Of a stretch of 64,000 bases of DNA, positions 17,806 through 26,432 are shown piece after piece. Within the stretch, counting starts at the first letter, position 1, and each line of letters begins with the position of its first letter. Both the position numbers and the translations under genes were made by a program. Location: positions 5-64,004 of the forward strand of contig NZ_AOPO01000014.1 of the NCBI RefSeq assembly GCF_000336575.1, given 5' to 3'. Below the pieces are notes generated by a model, which saw only the letters and a program-made list of their open reading frames with translations, had not been told where the DNA came from and made no database searches. This DNA comes from Vreelandella titanicae BH1 (GTDB taxonomy: Bacteria > Pseudomonadota > Gammaproteobacteria > Pseudomonadales > Halomonadaceae).

Positions 17806-17971
17806 TAGGAGCCTGTCTGGCTTGGCCGATCGTCGCGAGAAGCACGAATTTTGAGCCAAATTTATCGATCGATTGAGGCGAATAGCGTGCTATTTAACGA
17901 AATCGATCGAATAAAGTTGGCCAAAATACCGGGATTCGCAGTAGATCAGTGTTAAGCCAGACAGGCTCCTA
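17806..17971. mobile_element. MITE-like foldback element with 18-base terminal inverted repeats
   Basis: TAGGAGCCTGTCTGGCTT (17806-17823) is perfectly mirrored at 17954-17971. The 166-base interior is itself a long imperfect palindrome centred on AATAGC-GT-GCTATT, with CGATCGAT blocks on both sides. It encodes nothing. Both ends are TA, the target dinucleotide duplicated by IS630/Tc1-type transposases, so I infer a non-autonomous element of that type. It ends four bases from the ntrC stop and may serve as its terminator. The rest of the 326-base gap 17650-17975 holds nothing else recognisable. Confidence 0.7.
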
Positions 17972-17975
17972 ACGT

Positions 17976-19403
17976 TTACTCGTCAGCGAGTGCCGGTAGC
18001 AGTGTTTTCAGTTTACGCGTGAGCGTATTGCGCCCCCAGCCCAGCAGCTCGGCGGCTTCACCTTTGCGCCCGCCAGTATGTTTTAGCGCTGTCTCAATCA
18101 GAATCCGCTCAAAATCGGGCACCGCTTCTTCCAGTAGATGGGTATGGCCTTCGGCCAGGGCATGATCCGCCCAGTCACGAAACGCCGTGCGCCAATCGCC
18201 GTGGGCGCTGCTTTCAGAAGCGCTGGGTGAACGCAGCTCCGGCGGTAGATCTTCAACCAGAATTTCACGCCCTGATGCCATCACGGTGAGCCAACGGCAG
18301 ATATTTTCTAACTGCCGCACGTTACCGGGCCACGGCAAGCGCGTTAGGTGGGCTTCCGCTTCACTGGTCAGCACCTTGATATCGGTCGTCAGCTCTTTCG
18401 CCGCTTCAGCTAAAAAGTGCCGCGTTAAACGAGGGATATCTTCGCGGCGCTCGGCAAGCTTGGGCAGGTGAATACGGATCACGTTCAGGCGGTGGAACAA
18501 ATCCTCCCGGAAGCGGCCGTCATCCACCAACACTTCTAGGTTTTGGTGGGTGGCAGCAATAATGCGCACATCCACTTTGACCGGCGTATGCCCGCCAACG
18601 CGATAGAACTCTCCATCGGCCAGCACGCGCAGTAGCCGCGTTTGGGTTTCAGCGGGCATATCGCCTATTTCGTCTAAAAATAGCGTACCGCCGTTGGCTT
18701 GCTCAAACCGCCCCTGGCGCTGCTGGGTCGCCCCTGTAAACGCACCCTTCTCGTGACCAAACAGCTCAGACTCAATCAAATCACGGGGAATCGCCGCCAT
18801 ATTGAGGGCAATAAACGGCTTGCCCTCACGAGGGCTGTGCTGATGGAGCGCCTGGGCAACGCGCTCTTTGCCGGTACCCGACTCCCCATTAATCAACACC
18901 GTGATGTGGGAGTGAGAGAGGCGACCAATGGCGCGGAACACCTCCTGCATGGCGGGGGCTTCGCCGATAATTTCGGCGTTCAAGCCTTCCGGCACAGTCA
19001 CCGGACGCTGGCGTTCACGGGCGTGGGCCACGGCGCGGCGCACCAGCGCCAGGGCCTCGTCAACATCGAACGGCTTGGGCAGGTATTCAAATGCCCCGCC
19101 CTGGTACGAGGCCACGGCGCTGTCCAGGTCGGAGTGCGCGGTCATCACGATCACCGGCAGGTCAGGATGCGCTTCGCGTACCCGGGACATTAGATCCAGC
19201 CCGTCGATACCCGGCATACGAATATCGGTGACCAGCACGTCGGGTGGGTTTTCCAACAAGCGTGTCAGGGCAACGTCGGCGCGCTCGATACACTCAACGT
19301 CAAGGTCGGGTTGCGCCAAGGCGCGCTCCAACACCCAGCGGATAGCGCGGTCATCATCGACAATGACCACCCGCGCAACATCATTACGTGCAGCCTCAGT
19401 CAT
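17976..19403 (-). CDS. ntrC: Nitrogen regulation response regulator NtrC (GlnG)
   Basis: A sigma-54 enhancer-binding activator of 475 residues. Receiver domain: phospho-acceptor Asp60 in [11 protein letters not shown] and Lys110. AAA+ domain: Walker A GESGTGKE (173-180), the sigma-54-contacting GAFTGA (220-225) and an arginine-finger region. C-terminal Fis-type helix-turn-helix: [20 protein letters not shown] near 445-465. Phosphorylated NtrC activates nitrogen-scavenging genes such as glnA. Its start overlaps the ntrB stop by ATGA (19400-19403). Confidence 0.95.
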   Translation of the reverse strand: MTEAARNDVARVVIVDDDRAIRWVLERALAQPDLDVECIERADVALTRLLENPPDVLVTDIRMPGIDGLDLMSRVREAHPDLPVIVMTAHSDLDSAVASYQGGAFEYLPKPFDVDEALALVRRAVAHARERQRPVTVPEGLNAEIIGEAPAMQEVFRAIGRLSHSHITVLINGESGTGKERVAQALHQHSPREGKPFIALNMAAIPRDLIESELFGHEKGAFTGATQQRQGRFEQANGGTLFLDEIGDMPAETQTRLLRVLADGEFYRVGGHTPVKVDVRIIAATHQNLEVLVDDGRFREDLFHRLNVIRIHLPKLAERREDIPRLTRHFLAEAAKELTTDIKVLTSEAEAHLTRLPWPGNVRQLENICRWLTVMASGREILVEDLPPELRSPSASESSAHGDWRTAFRDWADHALAEGHTHLLEEAVPDFERILIETALKHTGGRKGEAAELLGWGRNTLTRKLKTLLPALADE

Positions 19404-20488
19404 GACGCTTCTCCGGTGAAATTAATAACCATGGGAATCAGTAAACGAAATTCGGTGTGTCCAGGACGTGAATCGCATTCAATCAATCCTTGATGCTGGT
19501 GCAAAATCGACTGGGCAATAGAGAGCCCAAGGCCGCTGCCTTCCGCGCGTCCCGACACCATGGGGTAAAACAGTGTTTCCTGCAGCGTATCGGGAATGCC
19601 GGGGCCGTTATCGATCACGGCGACTTCACTGACCAGCCGGTGACGTTCGGCGCCAAGCGTAAACTGGCGACGGGCGCGGGTGCGTAGTATTAAAGTGGGC
19701 TCCGGCGTTTGTGCATCGCTCATGGCCTGTACCGCATTGCGCGCCACATTGAGCACCGCCTGAATCATTTGCGATTCATCGCCGGAAAGGTCGGGCAAAC
19801 TGGGGTCGTAATCACGGCTGATTGTCACACTAGGGTGTTCGGCAATCAGCAGCGCCCGCACTCGCTCCAGCACCTTGTGGATGTTGACTGGCTCGTGTTT
19901 AAGCATCCGGTTAGGGCCGAGCATGGAGTCGACCAGGTCGCGCAGCCGATCCACCTCTTCAACAATGATATGGGTATATTCGCGCAGCGCCGGGTCGTCT
20001 AGATCACGCTCTAGTAGCTGTGCTGCCCCGCGAATGCCACCCAGCGGGTTTTTGACTTCATGGGCGAGCCCGCGGGCGAGCACCTTGATGGTCTCCTGGC
20101 GTGTGGTTAGCGCCTCTTCCCGGGAGATCTGCATCAGCCGATCCCGCGGCTCTACTTCCAGTAGCAGCTCATCGTCGGATAAGGGCGTCACCGTGTAGTC
20201 CACCGTGAGCGGTTCGCTATTCAACGGGGTAATGCGTGCTTCACGCTGGGTATAGGGGTGAAACGCATCCCGCGCCTTGGCCAATACTTCGTCAATGCTT
20301 ACATCCCCGCCAAGTAGCGTATCCAGGCTGATGCCGTGAACACGGCTAAGGCTGACCGCTAACAACGCTTCAGCGGCAGGGTTCATCCATCGCACACGCA
20401 GTTCGCCGTCTAGCAGCAATACCGCTGTGGTGAGATGCTCAAGCAAACGCTGATGCATGGTGGTGTCCTGAAAAATCGCGTCTTCCAT
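19400..20488 (-). CDS. ntrB: Nitrogen regulation sensor kinase NtrB (GlnL)
   Basis: A cytoplasmic two-component kinase/phosphatase of 362 residues that sets the phosphorylation state of NtrC in response to PII proteins. It has an N-terminal PAS domain (about 15-110), a dimerisation/phosphotransfer domain with His143 in LARGLAHEVKNPLGG, and an ATPase domain with DNGPGIPD and GSGLGLSIAQ. There are no membrane segments, as expected for NtrB. An NtrC operator lies 153 bases upstream of the start, which indicates autoregulation of ntrBC. Confidence 0.95.
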   Translation of the reverse strand: MEDAIFQDTTMHQRLLEHLTTAVLLLDGELRVRWMNPAAEALLAVSLSRVHGISLDTLLGGDVSIDEVLAKARDAFHPYTQREARITPLNSEPLTVDYTVTPLSDDELLLEVEPRDRLMQISREEALTTRQETIKVLARGLAHEVKNPLGGIRGAAQLLERDLDDPALREYTHIIVEEVDRLRDLVDSMLGPNRMLKHEPVNIHKVLERVRALLIAEHPSVTISRDYDPSLPDLSGDESQMIQAVLNVARNAVQAMSDAQTPEPTLILRTRARRQFTLGAERHRLVSEVAVIDNGPGIPDTLQETLFYPMVSGRAEGSGLGLSIAQSILHQHQGLIECDSRPGHTEFRLLIPMVINFTGEAS

Positions 20489-20640
20489 CGCCGATACAGA
20501 CCTACAGGTGGATGATCAATGAGGGAGCTGCAAAAAGCGCGCCAACTATACGTTTATGTCCATTTTCACGGCTTGCGGGCATCGCAGCGAAAGAGCGCGA
20601 ATCGTTTTAGCGCACTTGCCGTGCCAAATGCTCCTGCTCA

Positions 20641-20657
20641 TGCACCACTTTAGTGCG
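20641..20657 (-). promoter_or_regulatory. NtrC-binding site upstream of ntrBC
   Basis: On the plus strand the site is TGCACCA-CTT-TAGTGCG. Read on the minus strand, CGCACTAAAGTGGTGCA is nearly identical to the strong NtrC operator that represses glnL (ntrB) in E. coli, TGCACTAAAATGGTGCA by memory. The dyad arms match at 12 of 14 consensus positions. It suggests that ntrBC is autoregulated when not transcribed from glnA. Confidence 0.65.
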
Positions 20658-20706
20658 CCCAGGTTTTGGTAGGTAATACTTAGGGCTGTTTTTTTGATCG
20701 CGTTTA

Positions 20707-21117
20707 TTAAAGCGCTCTTAAGGAACCGTAATCGTCACCGCTGCCGTGCGGTGCTGTAAACGCTGGCTGCTCTCCAGCATTCTGCCTGGATCTCGTGCCC
20801 CCTTGCGGCAGGCCCGTTAACCAGAAGACATCGCTGTGCAGCGCTTTCTGGCTAATCTCGCCATTCACCAACAGCCGTACCTGATTGTCGTCGCGCAACG
20901 GTGGCGCAATAACCACCTCCACCACGGTCATCCCCTCTTCCCCTGTGTGCCTTGCTGGGGCAGAGCGATGGAAAAGTGGTCGCAGGGCATAAAGGGCTGC
21001 TTGGGTTATCGGTAAAGGTAACGTTGCCGTGCTGATCGGTCACCCGATACACCGCCTGCCCGAACGCCGTGCCACCCACTCCCCCACGCCCAAGAGAGCT
21101 ACCAGCACACTGCTCAT
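20707..21117 (-). pseudogene. Frameshifted DUF4124 family exported protein
   Basis: A broken reading of a small periplasmic DUF4124 protein. One frame begins MSSVLVALLGVG (21117), a second supplies GTAFGQAVYRVTDQHGNVTF, the DUF4124 signature after a signal peptide, and a third supplies GMTVVEVVIAPPLRDDNQVR to the stop at 20707. At least two single-base shifts are needed, near the G-rich runs at about 21074-21085 and somewhere in 20930-21005. It could be a true pseudogene or homopolymer sequencing errors. It lies between glnA and ntrBC, where such genes are found in related genomes as far as I recall. Confidence 0.6.
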
Positions 21118-21151
21118 CGCCCCTCTGGCACGCTTCTCAGCCTCCCAGCAA

Positions 21152-21177
21152 TAAAAAAACCCCGCCGTAGCGGGGTT
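21152..21177 (-). terminator. Terminator of glnA
   Basis: AACCCCGC/GCGGGGTT (21158-21177) with a CGTA loop. On the minus strand it is followed by TTTTTTT, 76 bases after the glnA stop. It separates glnA from the DUF4124 pseudogene and ntrBC. Confidence 0.88.
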
Positions 21178-21253
21178 CTATTGGCAATCATTGTTACCAC
21201 CGCCTGGCTGATAGTAACAGCCAAGGGCGAGTAACGCTGATTCGCAGCTGTAC

Positions 21254-22660
21254 TTAACAGCTATAGTACATATCAAACTCGATGGGGTGAGTGGTCATAC
21301 GAATACGCTCCACTTCTTCCATCTTGAGGTCAATGTAGGCATCGATCATTTCGTCGGTGAATACGCCACCTTCGGTCAAGAACGCACGGTCAGCGTCGAG
21401 GGCTTCCAGTGCTTGATCCAGGCTGTGCGCCACAGTCGGTACTGACTTGCCTTCTTCTGGCGGCAGGTCGTACAGGTTTTTGTCCATGGCATCGCCAGGG
21501 TGGATCTTGTTTTTGATACCGTCGATACCCGCCATCAACATGGCAGAGAACGCCAGGTAAGGGTTGGCAGTCGGATCAGGGAAGCGCGCTTCCACACGCT
21601 TGCCTTTCGGGCTGGCGGTGTAAGGAATACGGATTGAAGCCGAACGGTTGCGGGCACTGTAGGCCAGCATGACCGGCGCTTCAAAGCCAGGCACCAGACG
21701 CTTGTACGAGTTGGTAGAAGCGTTAGTAAAGGCGTTCAGGGCACGGGCGTGCTTGATGATGCCGCCGATGTAGAAAAGCGCCATTTCAGACAGACCAGCG
21801 TACTCGTCACCGGCGAACTGGTTGTTGCCATCTTTCCAGAACGACTGGTGAACGTGCATACCCGAACCGTTATCACCGACCAGCGGCTTCGGCATAAAGG
21901 TGGCCGTTTTGCCATACGCGTGGGCCACGTTGTGGATCACGTACTTCATTTCCTGAACTTCGTCAGCTTTCTTCACCAGCGTGTTGAACTTAACGCCGAT
22001 TTCGTTCTGACCTGCGTTGGAAACCTCGTGGTGGTGTACCTCGACGGTCTGACCAATCGCTTCCAGGGTATTACACATTGCGCCACGAATATCGTGGAAG
22101 CTATCGACCGGAGGAACCGGGAAGTAGCCGCCTTTAACGCGCGGACGGTGGCCAAGGTTGCCGCCTTCCACGACACTGTCGGTTGCCCAAGCGCCTTCGT
22201 CGGAGGTGATTTTGTACATGGAGCCCTGGATATCAGACTTCCAATGCACTTCGTCAAAGATAAAGAATTCAGGCTCAGGACCGAAGAACGCGGTGTCGCC
22301 CAGGCCAGTAGACTGCAGGTAAGCTTCTGCGCGCTTAGCGATAGAGCGCGGGTCACGATCATAGCCCTGCATAGTGGCCGGCTCGATGATGTCACAGCGC
22401 AGCACCAGCGTCGCATCTTCGGTGAAGGGGTCAAGGTAGCCCGTACCATCTTCCGGGCGCAGAATCATGTCGGATTCGTTAATGCCCTTCCAACCTTCAA
22501 TAGAAGAGCCATCGAACATTTGGCCATTCTCGAAGAATTCTTCGTCTACATCGCGCGCAGGCACGGTCACGTGCTGTTCTTTACCGCGAGTGTCGGTGAA
22601 ACGCAGGTCTACCCATTTAACATCGTGTTCTTCAATTAGCGCGAGAGTCTTGGCTGACAT
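21254..22660 (-). CDS. glnA: Glutamine synthetase type I
   Basis: Makes glutamine from glutamate, ammonia and ATP; a cytoplasmic dodecamer of 468-residue subunits, the normal length for GSI. Visible motifs include [17 protein letters not shown], the metal-binding [13 protein letters not shown], the ATP-binding [10 protein letters not shown] and the NLYDLPPEE segment with the tyrosine near 397 that is adenylylated in the beta subclass. GGAGGACAC precedes the ATG at 22660. Upstream are candidate sigma-54 and NtrC elements, so expression should rise under nitrogen limitation through the ntrBC products encoded next door. Confidence 0.97.
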   Translation of the reverse strand: MSAKTLALIEEHDVKWVDLRFTDTRGKEQHVTVPARDVDEEFFENGQMFDGSSIEGWKGINESDMILRPEDGTGYLDPFTEDATLVLRCDIIEPATMQGYDRDPRSIAKRAEAYLQSTGLGDTAFFGPEPEFFIFDEVHWKSDIQGSMYKITSDEGAWATDSVVEGGNLGHRPRVKGGYFPVPPVDSFHDIRGAMCNTLEAIGQTVEVHHHEVSNAGQNEIGVKFNTLVKKADEVQEMKYVIHNVAHAYGKTATFMPKPLVGDNGSGMHVHQSFWKDGNNQFAGDEYAGLSEMALFYIGGIIKHARALNAFTNASTNSYKRLVPGFEAPVMLAYSARNRSASIRIPYTASPKGKRVEARFPDPTANPYLAFSAMLMAGIDGIKNKIHPGDAMDKNLYDLPPEEGKSVPTVAHSLDQALEALDADRAFLTEGGVFTDEMIDAYIDLKMEEVERIRMTTHPIEFDMYYSC

Positions 22661-22884
22661 AGTGTCCTCCGGTATGAGCGTGGCTTAAAGCTAACGACAG
22701 TAAGCTACCGATAAAAGTGTTGTTCGACAAAATACGTGCTAAACCGCACGTTTGTCATTCTTGTTCGCTCAACGTTTGCCTGACATTGGTTAACAAATCG
22801 CTCAGCGAGCATTTCAGACCGGCTATCGTTTTAGCACGCCGCAGGGCTTATGCCTACGGCCCGCTAGCCGCTTGCAAATACAAT

Positions 22885-23046
22885 GCAGAGAACATGCCAA
22901 CACTGCACCAATATGGCATAAAAAAACAACAACTATCTGTTTTATAAACATTAAAAAATGGCTTCAAATGCCTCTTGATGACGCATAACGGCGCAACAGG
23001 CTATTCTGAACCGTCTAAAAAACCTCTTATGCACCAAAATAGAACA
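22885..23046 (-). promoter_or_regulatory. Candidate sigma-54 promoter and NtrC sites of glnA
   Basis: On the minus strand, TGGCATGTTCTCTGC (22899-22885) has the GG and GC dinucleotides 12 bases apart, as in -24/-12 promoters. NtrC half sites TGCACCA occur at 22904 (with a weak second arm) and at 23030 (TGCACCAAAATAGAACA). A second, weaker -24/-12 match is AGGCAAACGTTGAGC at 22781-22767. Which promoter is used cannot be decided by reading. The remainder of the 533-base gap 22661-23193 contains no gene that I can support. Confidence 0.4.
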
Positions 23047-23193
23047 AAAATAATGCCGCGCGCCCCATCAAAGTGCACAAGTCATACTTAGCGCTGTTTT
23101 TTAGCTCGCAAATTTTTTTACTTGCTACGCAAATAAACCAGATACTACAATAAATTACAATTTGATAGATTTGCTCACAATCGGAGTCGGCAA

Positions 23194-23817
23194 ATGGGAT
23201 CGGTCTGCTTTATCGTTGATGCCATGGTGACGGGTGAAATGTTGCCACGCCACTTAAAATCCATACGTGAATCCGGTGTCGCCGACCACTTGCTGCCCAT
23301 TTTGGTGACAGCCACTCAAGCGCAAGCACGCCTGAGTGCTATTGAACAGCGCTACCATGCTCATTCGCTGATTACACCATCAAGGCCGCTGGGGGCTCGC
23401 TTGAATAAAGCCGCGTTTACCAGCCAAGCAGAGTGGCTCATCATTGCGCTACAGAAAAAACCACTGCCTGCGGAGCTTTGGTGTGCACTCTATTCACAGC
23501 TCAACACTTACACCCTTGACGCCTTGATTATTGGCCTCACCCGGCCATCGCTGTCGGAACGCATCCTGCGGCGCTTATTGGCCAGTGCTTTACTTTTGCC
23601 GCCCTACATTGCCGTGAGGCGAGCCTGGCTAGAACGCTTGGGTGGGTTTGACCCTGAGCTGGACGATAACAGCGCGATCGACGATTTTCTGCAACGTTTA
23701 CACGCCTGCCCTACGCGTTTAAAAACCTACAACGGAAACCTGCTTAGACTAACGAAAGAGCCAGAAAACCCTTTTCTACCTAACCCCCCGGCTACGGCTT
23801 TCACTCCACGCCTATAA
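23194..23817 (+). CDS. Glycosyltransferase-like protein, degenerate family 2 type
   Basis: A 207-residue protein with the layout of a small GT-A glycosyltransferase: an N-terminal beta-strand segment VCFIVDAMVTGEMLPRHLKS, a central region and a C-terminal RRAWLERLGGFDPELDDNSAIDDFLQRL that resembles the GGFD-E-DDF acceptor motif of family 2. The usual DxD metal motif is not obvious. Similar rSAM-neighbour glycosyltransferases (TIGR04283-like) have this C-terminal pattern. CGGAG precedes the ATG. It stands between glnA and the acyltransferase, and its function is uncertain. Confidence 0.5.
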   Translation: MGSVCFIVDAMVTGEMLPRHLKSIRESGVADHLLPILVTATQAQARLSAIEQRYHAHSLITPSRPLGARLNKAAFTSQAEWLIIALQKKPLPAELWCALYSQLNTYTLDALIIGLTRPSLSERILRRLLASALLLPPYIAVRRAWLERLGGFDPELDDNSAIDDFLQRLHACPTRLKTYNGNLLRLTKEPENPFLPNPPATAFTPRL

Positions 23818-23865
23818 TGCGTTTTCTGCCGCTATCCACAGATACCATCCACCGCCACTCTCTGA

Positions 23866-24894
23866 CTAGCTTACCTTTAATCGCTTGCCGAACAGCATGG
23901 CGCCCAGTGTCGTGGTATTGGCGAGCTTATTAAGCCCCACTGACCCCACCACACCAACCGCCATAAGCGCCAGTGCATACACGCCAATGGGCAACGACAA
24001 CGGCTCGACAGCCAGATCAGCGAGCACAAAGAACATGGGGTGAGCCAAGTAAATGCCAAACGAATACGCATTAATGTGGCGCACCCACAAAGGCGCAGGA
24101 CGCCCGGCCAAGTAGCGCATGGCACACAGCGTGAACAGCACGAAGAAAGGAATGACCCACACCTCTTTGGAAGAGAAGGCCAGCCAACCTGCAAAGGTCG
24201 CGGCAATAATCAGCGCCACCATTAGCACCAACCAGACCGGGCGGGCCATTTGCTGCATCCAGGCAGGCCGCGCCAGCATCACGCTCTCAGGGGGTAGCGG
24301 GTAGTAGCGCACCAGCACCAGGGCAAGAAAAAACACATAGATCCAACCCAGTGGAGCAATCCACAGCAGATAGCCGGGCAGGTCAACCTCAAACCAGTAA
24401 GCCAACCCCCAATACGCCATGCTGATCACACAAGCGCCCCACAGCCACGGCACCGGGTTCAAACGCCACAGCTGCCAACGGGTAAACAGCCAATAGGCCA
24501 CATAAAACTGCATCGCAATAATCAAAAAATAGCCATGCCAGCCCGCGTACACATAATACTCAATGGCGTTGGCCACGAACCCCACCGGTTCATCCGATGG
24601 CTGTTGGCTTAGCCATTCAGCCGTCGAATAAATAAAGCCATACACAAAATAGGGCACCATTACATACTTCACGCGCTGGGCAAGGAATCCTTCCGGCACG
24701 GATTTATCGTAGCGAACGGCAAACACAAAGACCGCAATAAACAGGAAAATCGGGGTACCCAACACCAGCGGTATGCGCATCAAATCGGTGGCAACATTAT
24801 CGAGGCGCTGATTGACATGATCTAGTAAGTGAAACAAAAAAACGGCTATACAGCCGTAAGCACGCAACCAATAGATCTCTTCAATTTTGCGCAT
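23866..24894 (-). CDS. Membrane acyltransferase (Acyltransferase 3 family)
   Basis: A 342-residue polytopic inner-membrane protein with about ten hydrophobic segments. The first one, IEEIYWLRAYGCIAVFLFHL, contains the conserved arginine and histidine (R..H) of the OafA/YrhL acyltransferase 3 family, which transfer acyl groups to sugars or polysaccharides. The final segments include SFGIYLAHPMFFVL, also typical. The acceptor is unknown; the neighbouring glycosyltransferase-like gene, on the opposite strand, hints at a surface polysaccharide. Confidence 0.82.
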   Translation of the reverse strand: MRKIEEIYWLRAYGCIAVFLFHLLDHVNQRLDNVATDLMRIPLVLGTPIFLFIAVFVFAVRYDKSVPEGFLAQRVKYVMVPYFVYGFIYSTAEWLSQQPSDEPVGFVANAIEYYVYAGWHGYFLIIAMQFYVAYWLFTRWQLWRLNPVPWLWGACVISMAYWGLAYWFEVDLPGYLLWIAPLGWIYVFFLALVLVRYYPLPPESVMLARPAWMQQMARPVWLVLMVALIIAATFAGWLAFSSKEVWVIPFFVLFTLCAMRYLAGRPAPLWVRHINAYSFGIYLAHPMFFVLADLAVEPLSLPIGVYALALMAVGVVGSVGLNKLANTTTLGAMLFGKRLKVS

Positions 24895-25046
24895 TGGGCC
24901 TCCCGCCTCGACCTACTCCTACCCTGGCATTTTGCATGGCGATGATGAATGACTATGCTAACTGACTGTCTTATATGGCTATGATGAACAATAAAAGCCT
25001 TCGCGCTGTCCGACCCCATTGAACAGTTTTAATTCCCGGAGGAAAC

Positions 25047-26015
25047 GTGTTCATCCCTAAGCCACCAGTATTCTCGTACCGATTTCACTCCCTACTTACG
25101 GCATTTATTGGCTGGCTAACGTTCAGTGGCCATAGTCTAGCCAGCGAGGTTGAACACCATCAGTTTTTCTCGCCCACGCTAGGTTACGACTACCCCTACA
25201 GTATTTATTTACCCGACAATTATGACGCCCAAGCGACAGACGCGTATCCGGTCGTTTATATGCTGCACGGCTCATTTAACACTGACCGCGACTGGGTTTC
25301 TCGCGGCAACTTGCAGCAGGTGGCGGATAGGTTAATCGCTGCCGGGCATATTCCTCCGGCCGTTTTCATTATGCCCGGCAGTCGCAGTTGGTGGGTAGAT
25401 GGCCACAACGAACCCGCCCGCAGCGCATTTTTTAACGACCTAATGCCACATGTGGAAGCAACCTATCGCGTGGGACAAGAGCGCCACCTGCGTGGCGTGG
25501 CAGGCTATTCCGCTGGCGGTTACGGCGCACTCAACTTTGCCCTGGAACGGCCTGAACTGTTTGCCGCGGTAGCCGCGCTAAGCCCCGCCAGCTACGCCCC
25601 CCTGCCGCCGCGTAACTCCACCGCCTGGCGCCACCCCTCATTTATCAATGACCAGGGTCGATTTGATCGCGAGCTGTGGCAAAACCTTAACTACACCAAC
25701 TACTTGGAAGAGTATCGCCTGCGCGTAACCCCCCGCGGTACCGAAGATGAGGGCGACCTTTCCCCCGTACCGCTGTATATCAGCGCCGGGCGTAGCGACG
25801 TTTATGATGCAGAATTTCACGCCCGCATACTGCGCCAAGCCATGGAACGCATCCAGCCCAACGATGTGCGCCTCGACCTCTACCCCGGTGGCCATACATG
25901 GAAAGTATGGCGCGCCAGCCTACCGGCAGCGCTAAACTTTCTCTTTCAATACGTGGGACAAGAAAACAGCCCAGAGGTGGAGACCAACAGGGCGGAGGAT
26001 GAACAGCATACATAA
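25047..26015 (+). CDS. Exported esterase (esterase D/antigen 85-like family)
   Basis: A 322-residue alpha/beta hydrolase of the putative esterase family (FrsA/EsterD/Ag85 type). A hydrophobic signal region (residues 12-30, FHSLLTAFIGWLTFSGHSLA) implies export. The triad can be traced: nucleophile Ser in GYSAGGYGA, Asp in SAGRSDVYD and His in PGGHTWKVW. The oxyanion region is YMLHGSFNTDRDW. GGAGG precedes the GTG start at 25047. It probably acts in the periplasm; its substrate is unknown. Confidence 0.83.
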   Translation: MFIPKPPVFSYRFHSLLTAFIGWLTFSGHSLASEVEHHQFFSPTLGYDYPYSIYLPDNYDAQATDAYPVVYMLHGSFNTDRDWVSRGNLQQVADRLIAAGHIPPAVFIMPGSRSWWVDGHNEPARSAFFNDLMPHVEATYRVGQERHLRGVAGYSAGGYGALNFALERPELFAAVAALSPASYAPLPPRNSTAWRHPSFINDQGRFDRELWQNLNYTNYLEEYRLRVTPRGTEDEGDLSPVPLYISAGRSDVYDAEFHARILRQAMERIQPNDVRLDLYPGGHTWKVWRASLPAALNFLFQYVGQENSPEVETNRAEDEQHT

Positions 26016-26081
26016 CCCCATTGAAGGCACTACACTGAAACTACACTCATCACGTCATTCAACAAGACAAGGAAGACAGCG

Positions 26082-26390
26082 ATGCATCAGCATATCGAAT
26101 GGGACGAACCCGGCAGCGCCAGTGTTATGCAGTACTTTAAAAAACACCCGGATCAAAGCAGCCAACCCGACCCGGGCGACATCATTTCCGCACGCTACCA
26201 AGGCGCCATGGTGCGCGTTAAAGTAGAAGCCTACCGAGAAGATGACGCCGTCAGCATCGGTGAAGTCGCCGCCATCATCGACACCGACGGCAGCCGCCAT
26301 CAAAGCCACAACAAGCTGGAAGTCGGCCATATCGTCCGGGTACCCGATGGCAAACGCGCCATGGAAAAATGGGGTGACAACGAAACATAA
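26082..26390 (+). CDS. Hypothetical protein
   Basis: A 102-residue acidic soluble protein that I do not recognise. It starts MHQHIEWDEPGSASVMQYFK and has alternating charged beta-like segments (ISARYQGAMVRVKVEAYRED, then SIGEVAAIIDTDG). A GGAAGACAGCG segment gives a moderate ribosome-binding site before the ATG at 26082. It converges on the M48 peptidase gene with a 42-base gap. Codon use is like that of the neighbours, and the third-position bias supports a real gene. Confidence 0.6.
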   Translation: MHQHIEWDEPGSASVMQYFKKHPDQSSQPDPGDIISARYQGAMVRVKVEAYREDDAVSIGEVAAIIDTDGSRHQSHNKLEVGHIVRVPDGKRAMEKWGDNET

Positions 26391-26432
26391 GCATGCAGAG
26401 TGGCGCGGTTCGCGATACAGCGTTAACAGCCT

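Noticed and set aside
21749-22639. 296-residue plus-strand frame opposite glnA
   Set aside because: It is a shadow of glutamine synthetase and has no family features.
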